A stretch of DNA of 64,000 nucleotides from UBA1952 sp965246905 (GCA_965246905.1 CBDFFZ010000014.1:62001-126000); one strand, 5' to 3'; shown: positions 51,537 through 61,053, counted from the first letter of the stretch. Notes: generated from the sequence alone by a model not told the origin. Numbers and translations are program-made.

Positions 51537-52703
51537 TTAATGCGCCAGATCGCCGGTGCGTACCAGCTCATTGGCTATGGTTCTTGCCTCTGCGTCCGTT
51601 TGTATCAGGGCTTCTATATCAGGTGTATCCTGGTGGGGTACTTTGGCCATTGTTTGCTCTATGATCTCGCTCATCTCCAAAAACCCCACCCTGTTCTTAA
51701 GGAAGGCATGCACTACAATTTCGTTTACGGCATTGAGCACGCAGGGAGCATTGCCGCCGCGCTGCATGGCTTCTTTTGCGAGTGCAAGATTACGGAATGT
51801 TTTACTATCGGCAGGCTCGAAGGTGAGCTTCTCAAAGTCTTTAAAATCGAAGCGCTTAAAAGCATTGGGCAGCCGCCTGGGCCAGCCGAGGGCATATTGA
51901 ATGGGCAGCCTCATATCCGGCAGGCCCAGTTGCGCCTTCAGCGAGCCGTCATGAAACTGCACCAGCGAGTGGATGATGCTTTGCGCATGTACTACCACTT
52001 CGATCTGCTCATCAGCCAACCCGAAAAGCCATTTAGCCTCAATCATTTCCAGGCCTTTGTTCATCAGCGTAGCACTGTCTATCGTTATCTTAGCGCCCAT
52101 CGTCCAGTTGGGGTGCTGGAGAGCGTGGCTTGCCTTTACATTCACGAGGTAGTTGGGCTTGCGGCCAAGAAATGGCCCGCCGGAAGCCGTAAGGATGATC
52201 TTCTCGATGTCTTCGAGATTTTCGCCCATCAGACACTGGTAGATGGCGCTGTGCTCACTATCCACCGGTATGATCCGCGCTTTCTTTTCGTAAGCGCGCT
52301 GCATTACCAGCTCGCCGGCAACAACCAGGGTTTCCTTATTGGCAAGTGCAATCGTTTTGCCGGCATCTATCGCCGAGAGCACCGACGACAAGCCTGCGAA
52401 GCCTAAGATTGCTGCCAGCACTACATCTACGGTATCCCACTGCACTACTTCTTTGAGTGCCGCCTCGCCGGCAAATACTTTAATGGGCAGGGATGAAAGC
52501 GCCTCTTTTACTTTGCTGTACTGGGCTTCATCAGTTACCACAACCGCATTGGGCCGGAATTGCTGTGCCTGCGCAATAAGGAGCGCGGCGTTGCTGTGCG
52601 CGCTGAGCACTTCCACCTCAAACTCGCCGGGGTGAGCCTGCACCACTTCGAGTGCCTGCGTACCTATGGAGCCTGTGGCGCCTAATATGGCTAATCGTTT
52701 CAT
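51537..52703 (-). CDS. dxr: 1-Deoxy-D-xylulose 5-phosphate reductoisomerase
   Basis: 388 residues. NADPH-binding AILGATGSIGTQALEVV, the catalytic loop VDSEHSAIYQCL, TASGGPF and NKGLEMIEAKWLFG, all in family order. Converts DXP to MEP in the non-mevalonate isoprenoid pathway. Upstream of rseP on the same strand. Confidence 0.97.
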   Translation of the reverse strand: MKRLAILGATGSIGTQALEVVQAHPGEFEVEVLSAHSNAALLIAQAQQFRPNAVVVTDEAQYSKVKEALSSLPIKVFAGEAALKEVVQWDTVDVVLAAILGFAGLSSVLSAIDAGKTIALANKETLVVAGELVMQRAYEKKARIIPVDSEHSAIYQCLMGENLEDIEKIILTASGGPFLGRKPNYLVNVKASHALQHPNWTMGAKITIDSATLMNKGLEMIEAKWLFGLADEQIEVVVHAQSIIHSLVQFHDGSLKAQLGLPDMRLPIQYALGWPRRLPNAFKRFDFKDFEKLTFEPADSKTFRNLALAKEAMQRGGNAPCVLNAVNEIVVHAFLKNRVGFLEMSEIIEQTMAKVPHQDTPDIEALIQTDAEARTIANELVRTGDLAH

Positions 52704-52807
52704 GTATTAAAATCCGGGAATTTCCCCCGCAAAAGTAAAAGACCCAGGATTAAAGGGGTGGTAATTTTTTGGGAAAGAGCTTGTCTGAACTATGATTCTT
52801 CTGATTA

Positions 52808-53386
52808 TTATGATTCTATTGATTTGCCCCACTGGTAGCCCTTTACTTCTATGCCTGCCAATTGCAGCACTCTTTGCACTACCGTATCAACTGCTTCTTC
52901 TATTGTTTGCGGCTTGCTGTAAAAGGAAGGCGTTGCAGGGCAGATAATGCCACCTGCTTCTGTAACCGCCGTCATATTGCGAAGGTGGATGAGGTTGTAG
53001 GGCGTTTCGCGGACTACGCAGATAAGCTTCCTCCGCTCTTTGAGCATTACATCAGCGGAGCGGGTGGTAAGGTCGTTGGATATGCCTGCGGCAATGCGGC
53101 CCAGTGTGCCCATGCTGCACGGGCAGATGATGAGCGCATCATACTGTGCGCTGCCGGAGGCGAAGGGCGCGGTAAAATCCTCTTTCGCCCAAACTTTATA
53201 CGGGTAATCTTTATAGTTTTCCGTCCCCAGCTCATGCTGCCATACAAAAGGAGCATTGGCGCTGTACACAAGGCTTACTTCTGCTAATTGATCGCTGTAT
53301 TGCTGCAGGGCATCGAGCAAGCGTTTTGCGTAGATGGAGCCGCTGGCGCCGGTAACGGCTACGGCAATCTTCAGTCCTCTTTCCAT
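52808..53386 (-). CDS. ubiX: UbiX-family flavin prenyltransferase
   Basis: 192 residues. TGASGSIYAKRLL (FMN-binding), IICPCSMGTLGRIAAGISND, MLKERRKLICVVRETPYN and ICPATPSFYSKP match the family. Makes prenylated FMN for UbiD-type decarboxylases. No ubiD gene in the window. Confidence 0.93.
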   Translation of the reverse strand: MERGLKIAVAVTGASGSIYAKRLLDALQQYSDQLAEVSLVYSANAPFVWQHELGTENYKDYPYKVWAKEDFTAPFASGSAQYDALIICPCSMGTLGRIAAGISNDLTTRSADVMLKERRKLICVVRETPYNLIHLRNMTAVTEAGGIICPATPSFYSKPQTIEEAVDTVVQRVLQLAGIEVKGYQWGKSIES

Positions 53387-53465
53387 CTAATGCTGTATTA
53401 TATTCATACGGCGGCAAAGCTACCGGGATTATGTTGTAATTTCGGTAGGCTTATATGCGCTCCTT

Positions 53466-54035
53466 ATGAAACTACTTATTATACTTACCCTTGCACTTTT
53501 TACGATCCTACCATCGGCATCTGCCGGCGGCAAAAACAAAAAAAGCGCTGAGGAAGCTGCAGCCGCGCCGGTGAACGATAACGAAATACACTGGCTTACC
53601 ATTAATGAAGCAGAAGCGGCTATGAAGACTGCCCCGCGCAAAGTATGGATTGACTTCTATACAAGCTGGTGCGGCTGGTGCAAGGTGATGGACAAGAAAA
53701 CCTTCGCCAACCCGAATGTGATTAAATACATGAACGAGCATTTTTATGCGGTACGCATGGATGCCGAGCAGAAGGAGCCGGTTATGTTTAAGGGTAAGGA
53801 ATTTGTTTATCTGCCGGAGCAGAAGGTAAACCAGTTTGCCGTAGAGATGATGCGCGGCCAGCTTACCTTCCCAACGGGTGTATATATGGAGGATGGCTTT
53901 GGCGAGCCGATGGCCATACCGGGCTACCAGGATGTGGCTCATATGGAGATGATCCTGAAATACCTGAGCGAGGGTATTTATAAGAAAACGCCATTTCCGG
54001 AATACGAAAAGGGTTTTAAGCCAAGCTGGAACTGA
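53466..54035 (+). CDS. Secreted thioredoxin-family protein
   Basis: 189 residues with a signal peptide (MKLLIILTLALFTILPSASA). Redox site WCGWC in DFYTSWCGWCKVMDKKTF (near residue 72), then a thioredoxin fold interrupted by GKEFVYLPEQKVNQFAVEMM and FPTGVYMEDG (cis-Pro equivalent). Resembles DUF255/DsbD-like periplasmic thioredoxins. Probably a periplasmic disulfide reductase; partner unknown. Confidence 0.88.
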   Translation: MKLLIILTLALFTILPSASAGGKNKKSAEEAAAAPVNDNEIHWLTINEAEAAMKTAPRKVWIDFYTSWCGWCKVMDKKTFANPNVIKYMNEHFYAVRMDAEQKEPVMFKGKEFVYLPEQKVNQFAVEMMRGQLTFPTGVYMEDGFGEPMAIPGYQDVAHMEMILKYLSEGIYKKTPFPEYEKGFKPSWN

Positions 54036-54056
54036 TTGGATCAAAGAACAGGCGCA

Positions 54057-54761
54057 TCAGCTAATCTTATTCACCGCATCCTTTACCGGGTCATACTTTT
54101 TCTCGCTCCGTACTACATATTGCATCTCCTTTGCGAAAAAGTTGCAGGCGGGCTGCAGGCCGCATTTTTCACAGATGGGTCTTCTTGCAATGCAGATGTA
54201 GCGGCCATGAAGTATGAGCCAGTGGTGCGCGCGATAAACCAGATCCTGCGGAATGTATTTTATTAACTGCAGCTCAGCCTGTAATGGGTTTTTCGCCTTC
54301 AGCGTTAATCCTATCCTTGCCGCTACGCGGAATACATGGGTATCCACAGCCATATTCGGCTGCTCCCAGATCACGGAAGTAATCACATTGGCCGTTTTGC
54401 GGCCTACGCCCGGCAACTGCACCAGCTCATCGATAGTTGCAGGTATCTCTCCGCCAAATTGCCTGAGCACCATCTGCGCCATACCCACAATATGGCGTGC
54501 TTTATTATTGGCAAACGATACGCTTTTGATGAACGGATGAACATCGAACGCAGGATCTGCCAGAGCAAGCTTTCCAATTGTTGGATAGGCTTTAAATAAA
54601 TCCGGCGTTACCATATTCACGCGTTTATCGGTGCATTGCGCAGACAGGATCACAGCTACCAGCAATTGATAAGCATTCTCATAATTGAGCTCAGTCTCTG
54701 CTTCCGGCGCATGCTCCTGAAACCAGTTTATGATGAAATTATACCGCTCCGGCCGCGTCAT
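54057..54761 (-). CDS. nth: Endonuclease III
   Basis: 234 residues. Helix-hairpin-helix-GPD core: LPGVGRKTANVI with the catalytic Lys, and VDTHVFRVAARIGL with the catalytic Asp. C-terminal [4Fe-4S] cluster CIARRPICEKCGLQPAC (Cys-x6-Cys-x2-Cys-x5-Cys). Removes oxidised pyrimidines and nicks the abasic strand. Confidence 0.96.
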   Translation of the reverse strand: MTRPERYNFIINWFQEHAPEAETELNYENAYQLLVAVILSAQCTDKRVNMVTPDLFKAYPTIGKLALADPAFDVHPFIKSVSFANNKARHIVGMAQMVLRQFGGEIPATIDELVQLPGVGRKTANVITSVIWEQPNMAVDTHVFRVAARIGLTLKAKNPLQAELQLIKYIPQDLVYRAHHWLILHGRYICIARRPICEKCGLQPACNFFAKEMQYVVRSEKKYDPVKDAVNKIS

Positions 54762-54796
54762 TTATTTTCCCCGAAAAATCATGTTGTAAAAATAAA

Positions 54797-54830
54797 ACCT
54801 TCCAGCGCTCTAAGCGTTGGAAGGTTAATT
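54797..54830 (-). terminator. Terminator between nth and msrB
   Basis: ACCTTCCAGCGCT-CTA-AGCGTTGGAAGGT, a 13-bp stem with one G-T pair; TTTTATTTTT follows on the minus strand, ending the msrB transcript. Confidence 0.85.
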
Positions 54831-54845
54831 GCTTTTGCAAATAAT

Positions 54846-55334
54846 TTATTTGCCTGCGGGAGTAAAATCCAGCACGGCACTGTTCATGCAATAACGCTTG
54901 CCGGTAGGCTTCGGGCCATCATCAAACACATGGCCGAGATGCGACCCACAACGGGCGCATTTCACTTCTTCCCGGAAACCGTCAGCATCTTTTTTTAGCT
55001 TTACACTGCTCTTATTCATTGCCTGGTAAAAAGATGGCCAACCGGTACCGCTTTCAAATTTTGCATCAGAATTAAACAAGGCATTACCGCAAACGGCGCA
55101 GTAATACATGCCTTTCGCATGGTTATCAGCCAGCTTACCGCTAAAGGCGCGCTCAGTACCTTCCTCCCGGCCCACATAATACACATCAGGGGGCAATATT
55201 TTTTTCCATTGCGCATCTGTTACATTCAGCGGCGTTGTTACCGTGCGGGAATAATAAGGATTCGACTTTTTTTGTGCGGTAGTGCATTGGGTAAAGGCCA
55301 TGATCAGCATGGCCACGAGGAATGTGTTTTTCAT
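54846..55334 (-). CDS. msrB: Exported MsrB peptide-methionine (R)-S-oxide reductase
   Basis: 162 residues with a lipoprotein-type signal (MAFTQCTTAQ). CAVCG and CARCG supply the zinc cysteines, GTGWPSF the substrate loop, and RYCMNSAVLDF the catalytic Cys. Repairs oxidised methionine in exported proteins. The export signal distinguishes it from the usual cytoplasmic MsrB. Confidence 0.93.
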   Translation of the reverse strand: MKNTFLVAMLIMAFTQCTTAQKKSNPYYSRTVTTPLNVTDAQWKKILPPDVYYVGREEGTERAFSGKLADNHAKGMYYCAVCGNALFNSDAKFESGTGWPSFYQAMNKSSVKLKKDADGFREEVKCARCGSHLGHVFDDGPKPTGKRYCMNSAVLDFTPAGK

Positions 55335-55600
55335 GAGTGTTGATTAGTTAAAAGGAAATGAAAGAATAAAGATAAAAAGCGGTGTTCACCAGGTAATCCC
55401 TTTTGCTAAAAAGATTCTGTAAACTGAAAATTGCCGGATTGAAGTAAGAAACGAACATCCGGCAAAAGCGGTTTCTTAAGAATTACCTAAAAGTAGCGCC
55501 ATATATCGCGTTAGCCAGCCGTTGTCAATATAGAAAACCAGCCTTCGCCGAAAAAACTTATAAAGCGCTATGCAAAAGCATTTTCGAAAATAATGTTCAT

Positions 55601-55996
55601 TTAAACGACAGCGGCGGCTTCTTCCTGACCAGCCCGCATCGAAGCTGGCTTTTTCATGATCGCATAAGCCTCGATGCCAAAGCCAATCAATATCATAATC
55701 GGTGCAATCGTAATCCTTCTGGTGCTGAAAACCTCGCTGGCATTAAATACATGCGGGTCGGGACTTTTACCACCTGCCATCAGCACAAAACCGAGCAGCA
55801 CAACCGCCAGCCCGCCGAGCATCCACATATAATTGCTTTTATCAAAAAGGAAAACCTGGTTGCCCAGTGGCGCGCTATTGGCCGAAGTTGTATTCATTGG
55901 GCGCTTTGCCGCCAGCGGACTCTGGTATTGAGGTGTAGCAGCAGCGGCAGCCACAGGCCTTTGCGCAGGGTTATTTTTATTCGGAGTAGTAGCCAT
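55601..55996 (-). CDS. DUF3098 membrane protein
   Basis: 131 residues: Ala/Pro/Gln-rich cytoplasmic head, then two membrane helices (YMWMLGGLAVVLLGFVLMAGG and ITIAPIMILIGFGIEAYAIM) around SPDPHVFNASEVFSTRR, the DUF3098 signature. It is encoded directly after ftsX (33 bp), a conserved pairing in Bacteroidota, pointing to cell division or envelope work. Confidence 0.92.
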   Translation of the reverse strand: MATTPNKNNPAQRPVAAAAATPQYQSPLAAKRPMNTTSANSAPLGNQVFLFDKSNYMWMLGGLAVVLLGFVLMAGGKSPDPHVFNASEVFSTRRITIAPIMILIGFGIEAYAIMKKPASMRAGQEEAAAVV

Positions 55997-56029
55997 AATC
56001 GGAGCTATAAATTGTTTAAAAGAAATTGT

Positions 56030-56887
56030 TTAATAAAGGTCATCCACATGCATCTTCAGGTACTTGATCACAGAGCGGTGCGTACTCAGCAGCGATATCA
56101 GCACACCCAGCAGCAGCATCCCGGCCATCAATCCGGCAAGCAGCCGCGTATCATGCAGCTGTATCAGCTCAGGATAATAGCTTTCCACCACATACATCAG
56201 CAGCCAAAGGAAAATAATCGCGATCACCCCGCTGATCACCCCGTTGATAATGGCCCGTATATCGAATGGCTTGGTGATAAAGAATTGATTAGCACCCACC
56301 ATCTGCATTGTTTTAATGAGAAAGCGGTTGGAGAACATGGCCAGGCGCACTGTATTATCGATCAGCACCACAACAGAAACCACGAGGATCAGCGCAATGA
56401 TTGCCCCGATCAGGTTAATACGGCGGAAGTTATTATTCATCTGCGTTACCTGCACCCTGGGCCACGATACTTCGCTCACAATATTGCTTTGGAGCACAAA
56501 CTGGCGTATCTTTTCAAGGCTATCCTGGTTGGCATATTCAGAATATACATTCATCTCCATAGAAGCAAACAGCGGGTTGATGCCCGTCAGCATATCCACA
56601 TTATCTCCTTCCGTCTGGTTCACGATCTTCAGCGCCTCGGCCTTGGAGGTAACCGAAGTTTTGCGGATGAACGGCTGCTTTTTTAAGATTTCCTCTAATT
56701 GTACAATCTTTTCATCCGGCACATTATCATGAAAATCCGCAGTGATCGTAATATTCTCCTTGAATTCCCGGATCAGCGAGCGGCCATTGATCACCAGCCA
56801 GCCCAGCGTACCCAGTAAAAACAGCACCAGCGATACCCCGATAATGGCGTATGCGTAGGACGGTTTCGATTTTTTTCCAGTTGCCAT
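56030..56887 (-). CDS. ftsX: Cell division protein FtsX
   Basis: 285 residues: an N-terminal membrane anchor (YAIIGVSLVLFLLGTLGWLV), an extracytoplasmic domain, and three C-terminal helices with the FtsX permease pattern (IRAIINGVISGVIAIIFLWL). With FtsE it forms an ABC-type complex that activates peptidoglycan hydrolases at the septum. ftsE is not in this window. Confidence 0.92.
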   Translation of the reverse strand: MATGKKSKPSYAYAIIGVSLVLFLLGTLGWLVINGRSLIREFKENITITADFHDNVPDEKIVQLEEILKKQPFIRKTSVTSKAEALKIVNQTEGDNVDMLTGINPLFASMEMNVYSEYANQDSLEKIRQFVLQSNIVSEVSWPRVQVTQMNNNFRRINLIGAIIALILVVSVVVLIDNTVRLAMFSNRFLIKTMQMVGANQFFITKPFDIRAIINGVISGVIAIIFLWLLMYVVESYYPELIQLHDTRLLAGLMAGMLLLGVLISLLSTHRSVIKYLKMHVDDLY

Positions 56888-57190
56888 GCACTTTTCTTAG
56901 GTGCCAAAAATATAAAAAATGCATCAGCGCCGCACCGCAATTATTTACCTGCCCAAATCTTCACTCCACGTTATACTTTTGGAGCAGATAATCTCCCCCG
57001 CAAATGGGGCAACTTTCCGCTGACCAATGTTTCACCCAAACCCATTTTTATCCTCCTTCATTATTCCTTCTTTCATAAAAAGGCAGAGCACACCCTGATG
57101 AAAGGAGCGGAACAGCCGAAGCCACAGTAGCAACCAAGCTCAATAGTAAGCCTGTCCGCAGCAGCAGTAATAGCTGGGACTGCTTTTTTG

Positions 57191-57216
57191 GTTCTTTTTG
57201 GGCATCCAAAAAGAAC
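57191..57216. repeat. GTTCTTTTTGG hairpin repeat
   Basis: GTTCTTTTTGG and CCAAAAAGAAC around GCAT, an 11-bp perfect stem in the ~375-bp ftsX-arginase gap. Further T-rich sequence precedes it. Could be a REP unit or a terminator on the minus strand; nothing else in the gap is supported. Confidence 0.6.
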
Positions 57217-57263
57217 AAAGAATCTTTGCGATAACAACCAATTCCAAATTCCCAACCAACCAA

Positions 57264-58400
57264 ATGCAGGACCTACACTCATTCTTCGCCGCAAGGCACT
57301 TTACCGACACCCATAGTCATATCCAATACAACCCGCTGCAATGGGGCAGCCAGCTGCGCTTTGCCACCCAGCAAACCAATATGGATCTCGGCGATGCTGA
57401 AATCGTGATCATCGGCTGCGGCGAGCGGCGCGGGCACAACCCGCAGGCCACAGCGAGCTCCGCCCCCGATGCCATCCGCAGGCAGTTCTACCAGCTTTAC
57501 AACTGGCATCCTTCCATAAAGATCATCGACGCAGGCAATATCCTGCAGGGCGCCTCGCTCGATGACTCGCGCGCTGCCCTGCGCATGGTGCTGCACGAAC
57601 TCGATGAGCGCGGCAAGATCGTTATCCTGCTTGGCGGCTCGCATGATCTGTCGCTGCAACAATACGAAGCCTTCAAGACATCCAAAAAAGTGATCAATGC
57701 CGCCGCCGCCGATATGCTCATAGACCTCGATGAGGCAGAAGCCGTTAATGACCGCAGCTTCCTCATGGATATGCTTACCGGCGAGCCCAACTACATACGG
57801 CACTATACGCACTTTGGCTTTCAGAGCTATTACGTGCAGCCGCGCATGCTGGAGATGCTGGATAAGCTCCGCTTCGACTTCCTCCGGGTAGGCCGCCTAC
57901 GCGAGCACATGGAAGATGCCGAGCCTGCACTCCGCGGCGCCGATATGCTAAGCATCGATATGAATGCTATCCGCTACAGCGATGCTCCCGCCAATACTAC
58001 CGGCTCACCCAATGGCTTCACCGGCGATGAGGCCTGTATGCTTACGCGGTTTGCCGGCATGAGCAGCAAGCTGAGCTCCTTCGGCATCTTTGGCTACGAC
58101 CCTGAAAAAGACATTCATGAAATGACCGCCCGCCTTATTGCCCAGATGATCTGGTACTTTGTGGATGGCGTGCTGGTGCGCAAAACAGAAGCGGCTTTAG
58201 AAGCCCGGGAAGAGTTTGTAGAATTCCACGTAAGCTTCACGAGCAACGATACTATTTTCCTTAAAAGCAAGCGCACTAACAGATGGTGGATGCAGCTCCC
58301 CGAAGGGCAATTTGTACCCTGCTCCTACGCAGATTACCTGCAGGCCTGCAATGATGAGATTCCCGACCGCTGGCTCCGCGAGCAGGAGCGGCTTACCTAA
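57264..58400 (+). CDS. Arginase/formimidoylglutamase-family protein
   Basis: 378 residues from MQDLHSFFAARHF; a TTG upstream falls in the hairpin. Ureohydrolase fold: VIIGCGERRGHNPQA, LLGGSHDLSLQQYEA (first metal His), then a divergent ADMLIDLDEAEAV where DAHxD is expected, and SIDMNAIRYSDAPAN where SxDxDxxDP is expected. Some metal ligands are therefore replaced. Close Bacteroidota homologues are annotated as arginase or formimidoylglutamase; catalytic competence is doubtful. Confidence 0.8.
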   Translation: MQDLHSFFAARHFTDTHSHIQYNPLQWGSQLRFATQQTNMDLGDAEIVIIGCGERRGHNPQATASSAPDAIRRQFYQLYNWHPSIKIIDAGNILQGASLDDSRAALRMVLHELDERGKIVILLGGSHDLSLQQYEAFKTSKKVINAAAADMLIDLDEAEAVNDRSFLMDMLTGEPNYIRHYTHFGFQSYYVQPRMLEMLDKLRFDFLRVGRLREHMEDAEPALRGADMLSIDMNAIRYSDAPANTTGSPNGFTGDEACMLTRFAGMSSKLSSFGIFGYDPEKDIHEMTARLIAQMIWYFVDGVLVRKTEAALEAREEFVEFHVSFTSNDTIFLKSKRTNRWWMQLPEGQFVPCSYADYLQACNDEIPDRWLREQERLT

Positions 58401-58455
58401 GCGCAAGCCGCGCCACCGGAGCACATTCCAAACACGCAAAAAACAATACCTAACT

Positions 58456-59448
58456 ATGGCAACAACCTTTACAGAGCAGGGCATGAACAACCGAATCACG
58501 CAGCTCTTCAACATACAATACCCCATCGTACAGGCGGGCATGATCTGGGCCTCGGGCTGGCGGCTCGCCTCGGCAGTAAGCAATGCCGGGGGGTTAGGGT
58601 TGATCGGTGCGGGCAGCATGTACCCGGAAGTATTGCGTGAGCATATCCGCAAGTGCAAAGCCGCTACTGATAAGCCTTTCGGCGTAAACGTGCCACTGCT
58701 TTACCCGGATATCGACCAGCATATCGCTATTATTATCGAAGAAAAGGTACCTGTTGTTTTTACCTCGGCGGGCAACCCTAAAACGTGGACGGCAAAGCTC
58801 AAAGAAGCCGGCATCACCGTAGCGCATGTGGTGAGCAGCGCAAAGTTTGCCAGCAAATGCCAGGATGCGGGCGTGGATGCTGTAGTAGCTGAAGGCTTCG
58901 AAGCAGGTGGCCATAATGGCCGCGAAGAAACAACCACCCTCTGCCTTATCCCGGCCGTGCGCGAAGCCATTACCATTCCGCTTATTGCAGCAGGAGGCAT
59001 TGCTACCGGCCGTGGCATGTATGCAATGATGGCGCTCGGCGCGGAAGGCGTGCAGGTAGGCAGCCGTTTTGTATGCACACCGGAAGCCTCCAGCCACAAA
59101 GCATTCAAGGAGGCGATCATTGCGGCAGGCGAAGGCGATACGGTGCTTTCGTTAAAGATGCTTACGCCGGTGCGGCTCATAAAAAATGAATTTACCAGGC
59201 AGGTGATTGCCGCTGAGGAGCGCGGGGCTACCAGAGAACAAATGGAGCAGCTTTTAGGCCGCGCACGTGCCAAACGCGGCATGTATGAGGGAGATACTGC
59301 GGAAGGCGAGCTGGAAATTGGCCAGGTAAGTGCAATCATTAAAGAGATAAAGCCTGCGGCAGATGTAGTTGCGGAGCTTTGGGATGATTTCAGGGAAGCG
59401 GCGGCGCAACCGTTTAAGATTTATGAGTCTCCTCATCTGACGAAATGA
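58456..59448 (+). CDS. Nitronate monooxygenase
   Basis: 330 residues from MATTFTEQGMNNRITQLFNI. FMN TIM barrel: PIVQAGMIWASGWRLASAVSNAGGLG, VVAEGFEAGGHNGRE with the catalytic His, IAAGGIATGRGMYAMMALGAEGVQVGSRF. Oxidises alkyl nitronates with O2. 55 bp after the arginase-like gene on the same strand. Confidence 0.9.
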   Translation: MATTFTEQGMNNRITQLFNIQYPIVQAGMIWASGWRLASAVSNAGGLGLIGAGSMYPEVLREHIRKCKAATDKPFGVNVPLLYPDIDQHIAIIIEEKVPVVFTSAGNPKTWTAKLKEAGITVAHVVSSAKFASKCQDAGVDAVVAEGFEAGGHNGREETTTLCLIPAVREAITIPLIAAGGIATGRGMYAMMALGAEGVQVGSRFVCTPEASSHKAFKEAIIAAGEGDTVLSLKMLTPVRLIKNEFTRQVIAAEERGATREQMEQLLGRARAKRGMYEGDTAEGELEIGQVSAIIKEIKPAADVVAELWDDFREAAAQPFKIYESPHLTK

Positions 59449-59480
59449 GAAAGTGCTAACTTGTTCGATAATCTGGCTGT

Positions 59481-60113
59481 ATGAAGAAGCTTGCGTTATT
59501 CCTAGTTCTGATGTTGCCGCTCCAAGTATTGGTATTAGCTCAAAAAGCATCGGAGTATTACAGCAACGGGCAATTGAAAAGTGTGTGGAAAACAGATACG
59601 TTGGCTGGCACTGTGACCAATTACTTTTACTTTGAAACAGGCCAAATAAAGTCTATCGGGATTTTTGACGCAACGGGTCTGCTGCTGGATTTCTTTCACC
59701 TCAACAAACTAGGCGATACGATAGGCCGAAGCCATATCCCGGAATTCAAAGCACAGCCTAAAAAGGATCTTAGCAAAATTCGATGGACCTATGCTAAGGA
59801 CGGGATTGGATATGCTTTTGACACCGAGGGAACTGGGAATAAAATAGAAATTAATGACTCAATAAAGATCAGATACATTGGTTATTTCGAAGATGGTGGA
59901 CAGTTTGACAACTCTTATATAACCGGATACATTCTGAATCTGAAGGTTGGTGCGGGTAGGTTTTTAAAGAGTTTTGAAAACGGACTGTGCTATTTTAAAG
60001 CTGGACAGAAGGGATATATCAAAATACCACCAGCACTGGGATATGGAAGCAAACCAGCTTCTAGCATTCCGCCCAATTCGACACTTATTTATGAGATAGC
60101 CATAGAAGAGTAG
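59481..60113 (+). CDS. FKBP-type peptidyl-prolyl isomerase with MORN-like head
   Basis: 210 residues, signal peptide ending LVLAQKA. Residues 22-75 carry YYSNGQLKSVWKT and YFETGQIKSIGIFD, MORN/toxin_YwqK-like repeats. Residues about 120-210 are the FKBP domain (INDSIKIRYIGYFEDGGQFD, LKSFENGLCYFKAGQKGYI, ALGYGSKP, IPPNSTLIYEIAIEE). A periplasmic folding factor is inferred. Seven bp from the convergent isoaspartyl peptidase gene. Confidence 0.85.
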   Translation: MKKLALFLVLMLPLQVLVLAQKASEYYSNGQLKSVWKTDTLAGTVTNYFYFETGQIKSIGIFDATGLLLDFFHLNKLGDTIGRSHIPEFKAQPKKDLSKIRWTYAKDGIGYAFDTEGTGNKIEINDSIKIRYIGYFEDGGQFDNSYITGYILNLKVGAGRFLKSFENGLCYFKAGQKGYIKIPPALGYGSKPASSIPPNSTLIYEIAIEE

Positions 60114-60120
60114 AAGCAGT

Positions 60121-61053
60121 TTAGACAAGATCTTCTTCCTTATAGATCCGCATTTCCATTTCGCCACCGTTGCTTTTTGAGGCGCGGTACATGCCTTCGC
60201 TGTTGAACGGCATGGCAATATTCCCTTTCGGATCTATGGCAATAAGACCACCTTCGCCGCCGATCTTTATGAGCTTATCGTGCACCAGCACATCGCAGGC
60301 TTCCTGCAGGCCCAGGCCTTTGTACTCCATGAGGCAGGAGATATCGTGGGCTACTACGGCGCGCATGAAGAGCTCGCCGTGGCCGGTACAGCTTATGGCG
60401 CAGGTGGCATTATTGGCATAGGTACCCGCGCCTATAACCGGGCTGTCGCCAACGCGGCCCCATTTTTTATTGGTCATGCCGCCGGTGGAGGTTGCTGCAG
60501 CGAGGTTGCCCTGTGCATCTAATGCTACGGCGCCTACGGTACCGAATTTTTTATCGGAATGATCGAGCTGTACGCGGTCTTCTTTGAGGGCTTCCTGCCA
60601 CTGATCGTAGCGCTGCTGCGTGAAGAAGTAATCATCGGGCTCGAAGGTCATGCCCTGCTGCTCTGCAAATTTACGGGCGCCGCTGCCGGTAAGCATTACA
60701 TGCCCGCTCTGCTCCATGATAAGCCGGGCAAGCGATACCGGGTTTTTTACATCGGCTATGCCGGCTACGGCTCCGGCCCTGAGCTCTTTGCCTTCCATGA
60801 TGGCGGAGTCCATTTCGTGTGTGCCTTCGTGGTTGAATACGGCACCTTTGCCGGCATTGAAGAGCGGACAATCTTCCATGCTTTTTACGGCTGCCTCTAC
60901 GGCATCAAGGCTGGAGCCGCCGCTTTCAAGGATACTGGAACCGGCTTCCAGCGCGGCTTTGAGGCCGCCTTCATACTGAGCCTGCAGCTCAGGTGTCATG
61001 GTGCTGCGGAGGATGGTGCCGGCGCCGCCGTGGATTGCTATTGCGTAGTTCAT
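60121..61053 (-). CDS. Isoaspartyl peptidase / L-asparaginase (Ntn hydrolase)
   Basis: 310 residues. IAIHGGAGTIL opens the fold; autoprocessing occurs before the Thr of GTVGAVALDAQGNLAAATSTGG; GRVGDSPVIGAGTYA is the substrate loop. Plant-type/IaaA-like enzyme cutting isoaspartyl peptides and asparagine. Faces the FKBP gene head-to-tail in convergent orientation. Confidence 0.93.
   Translation of the reverse strand: MNYAIAIHGGAGTILRSTMTPELQAQYEGGLKAALEAGSSILESGGSSLDAVEAAVKSMEDCPLFNAGKGAVFNHEGTHEMDSAIMEGKELRAGAVAGIADVKNPVSLARLIMEQSGHVMLTGSGARKFAEQQGMTFEPDDYFFTQQRYDQWQEALKEDRVQLDHSDKKFGTVGAVALDAQGNLAAATSTGGMTNKKWGRVGDSPVIGAGTYANNATCAISCTGHGELFMRAVVAHDISCLMEYKGLGLQEACDVLVHDKLIKIGGEGGLIAIDPKGNIAMPFNSEGMYRASKSNGGEMEMRIYKEEDLV

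Noticed and set aside
52808..53386. UbiX gene as a ubiquinone biosynthesis marker
   Set aside because: Bacteroidota generally use menaquinone and no ubiD lies nearby; only the flavin prenyltransferase role can be claimed.
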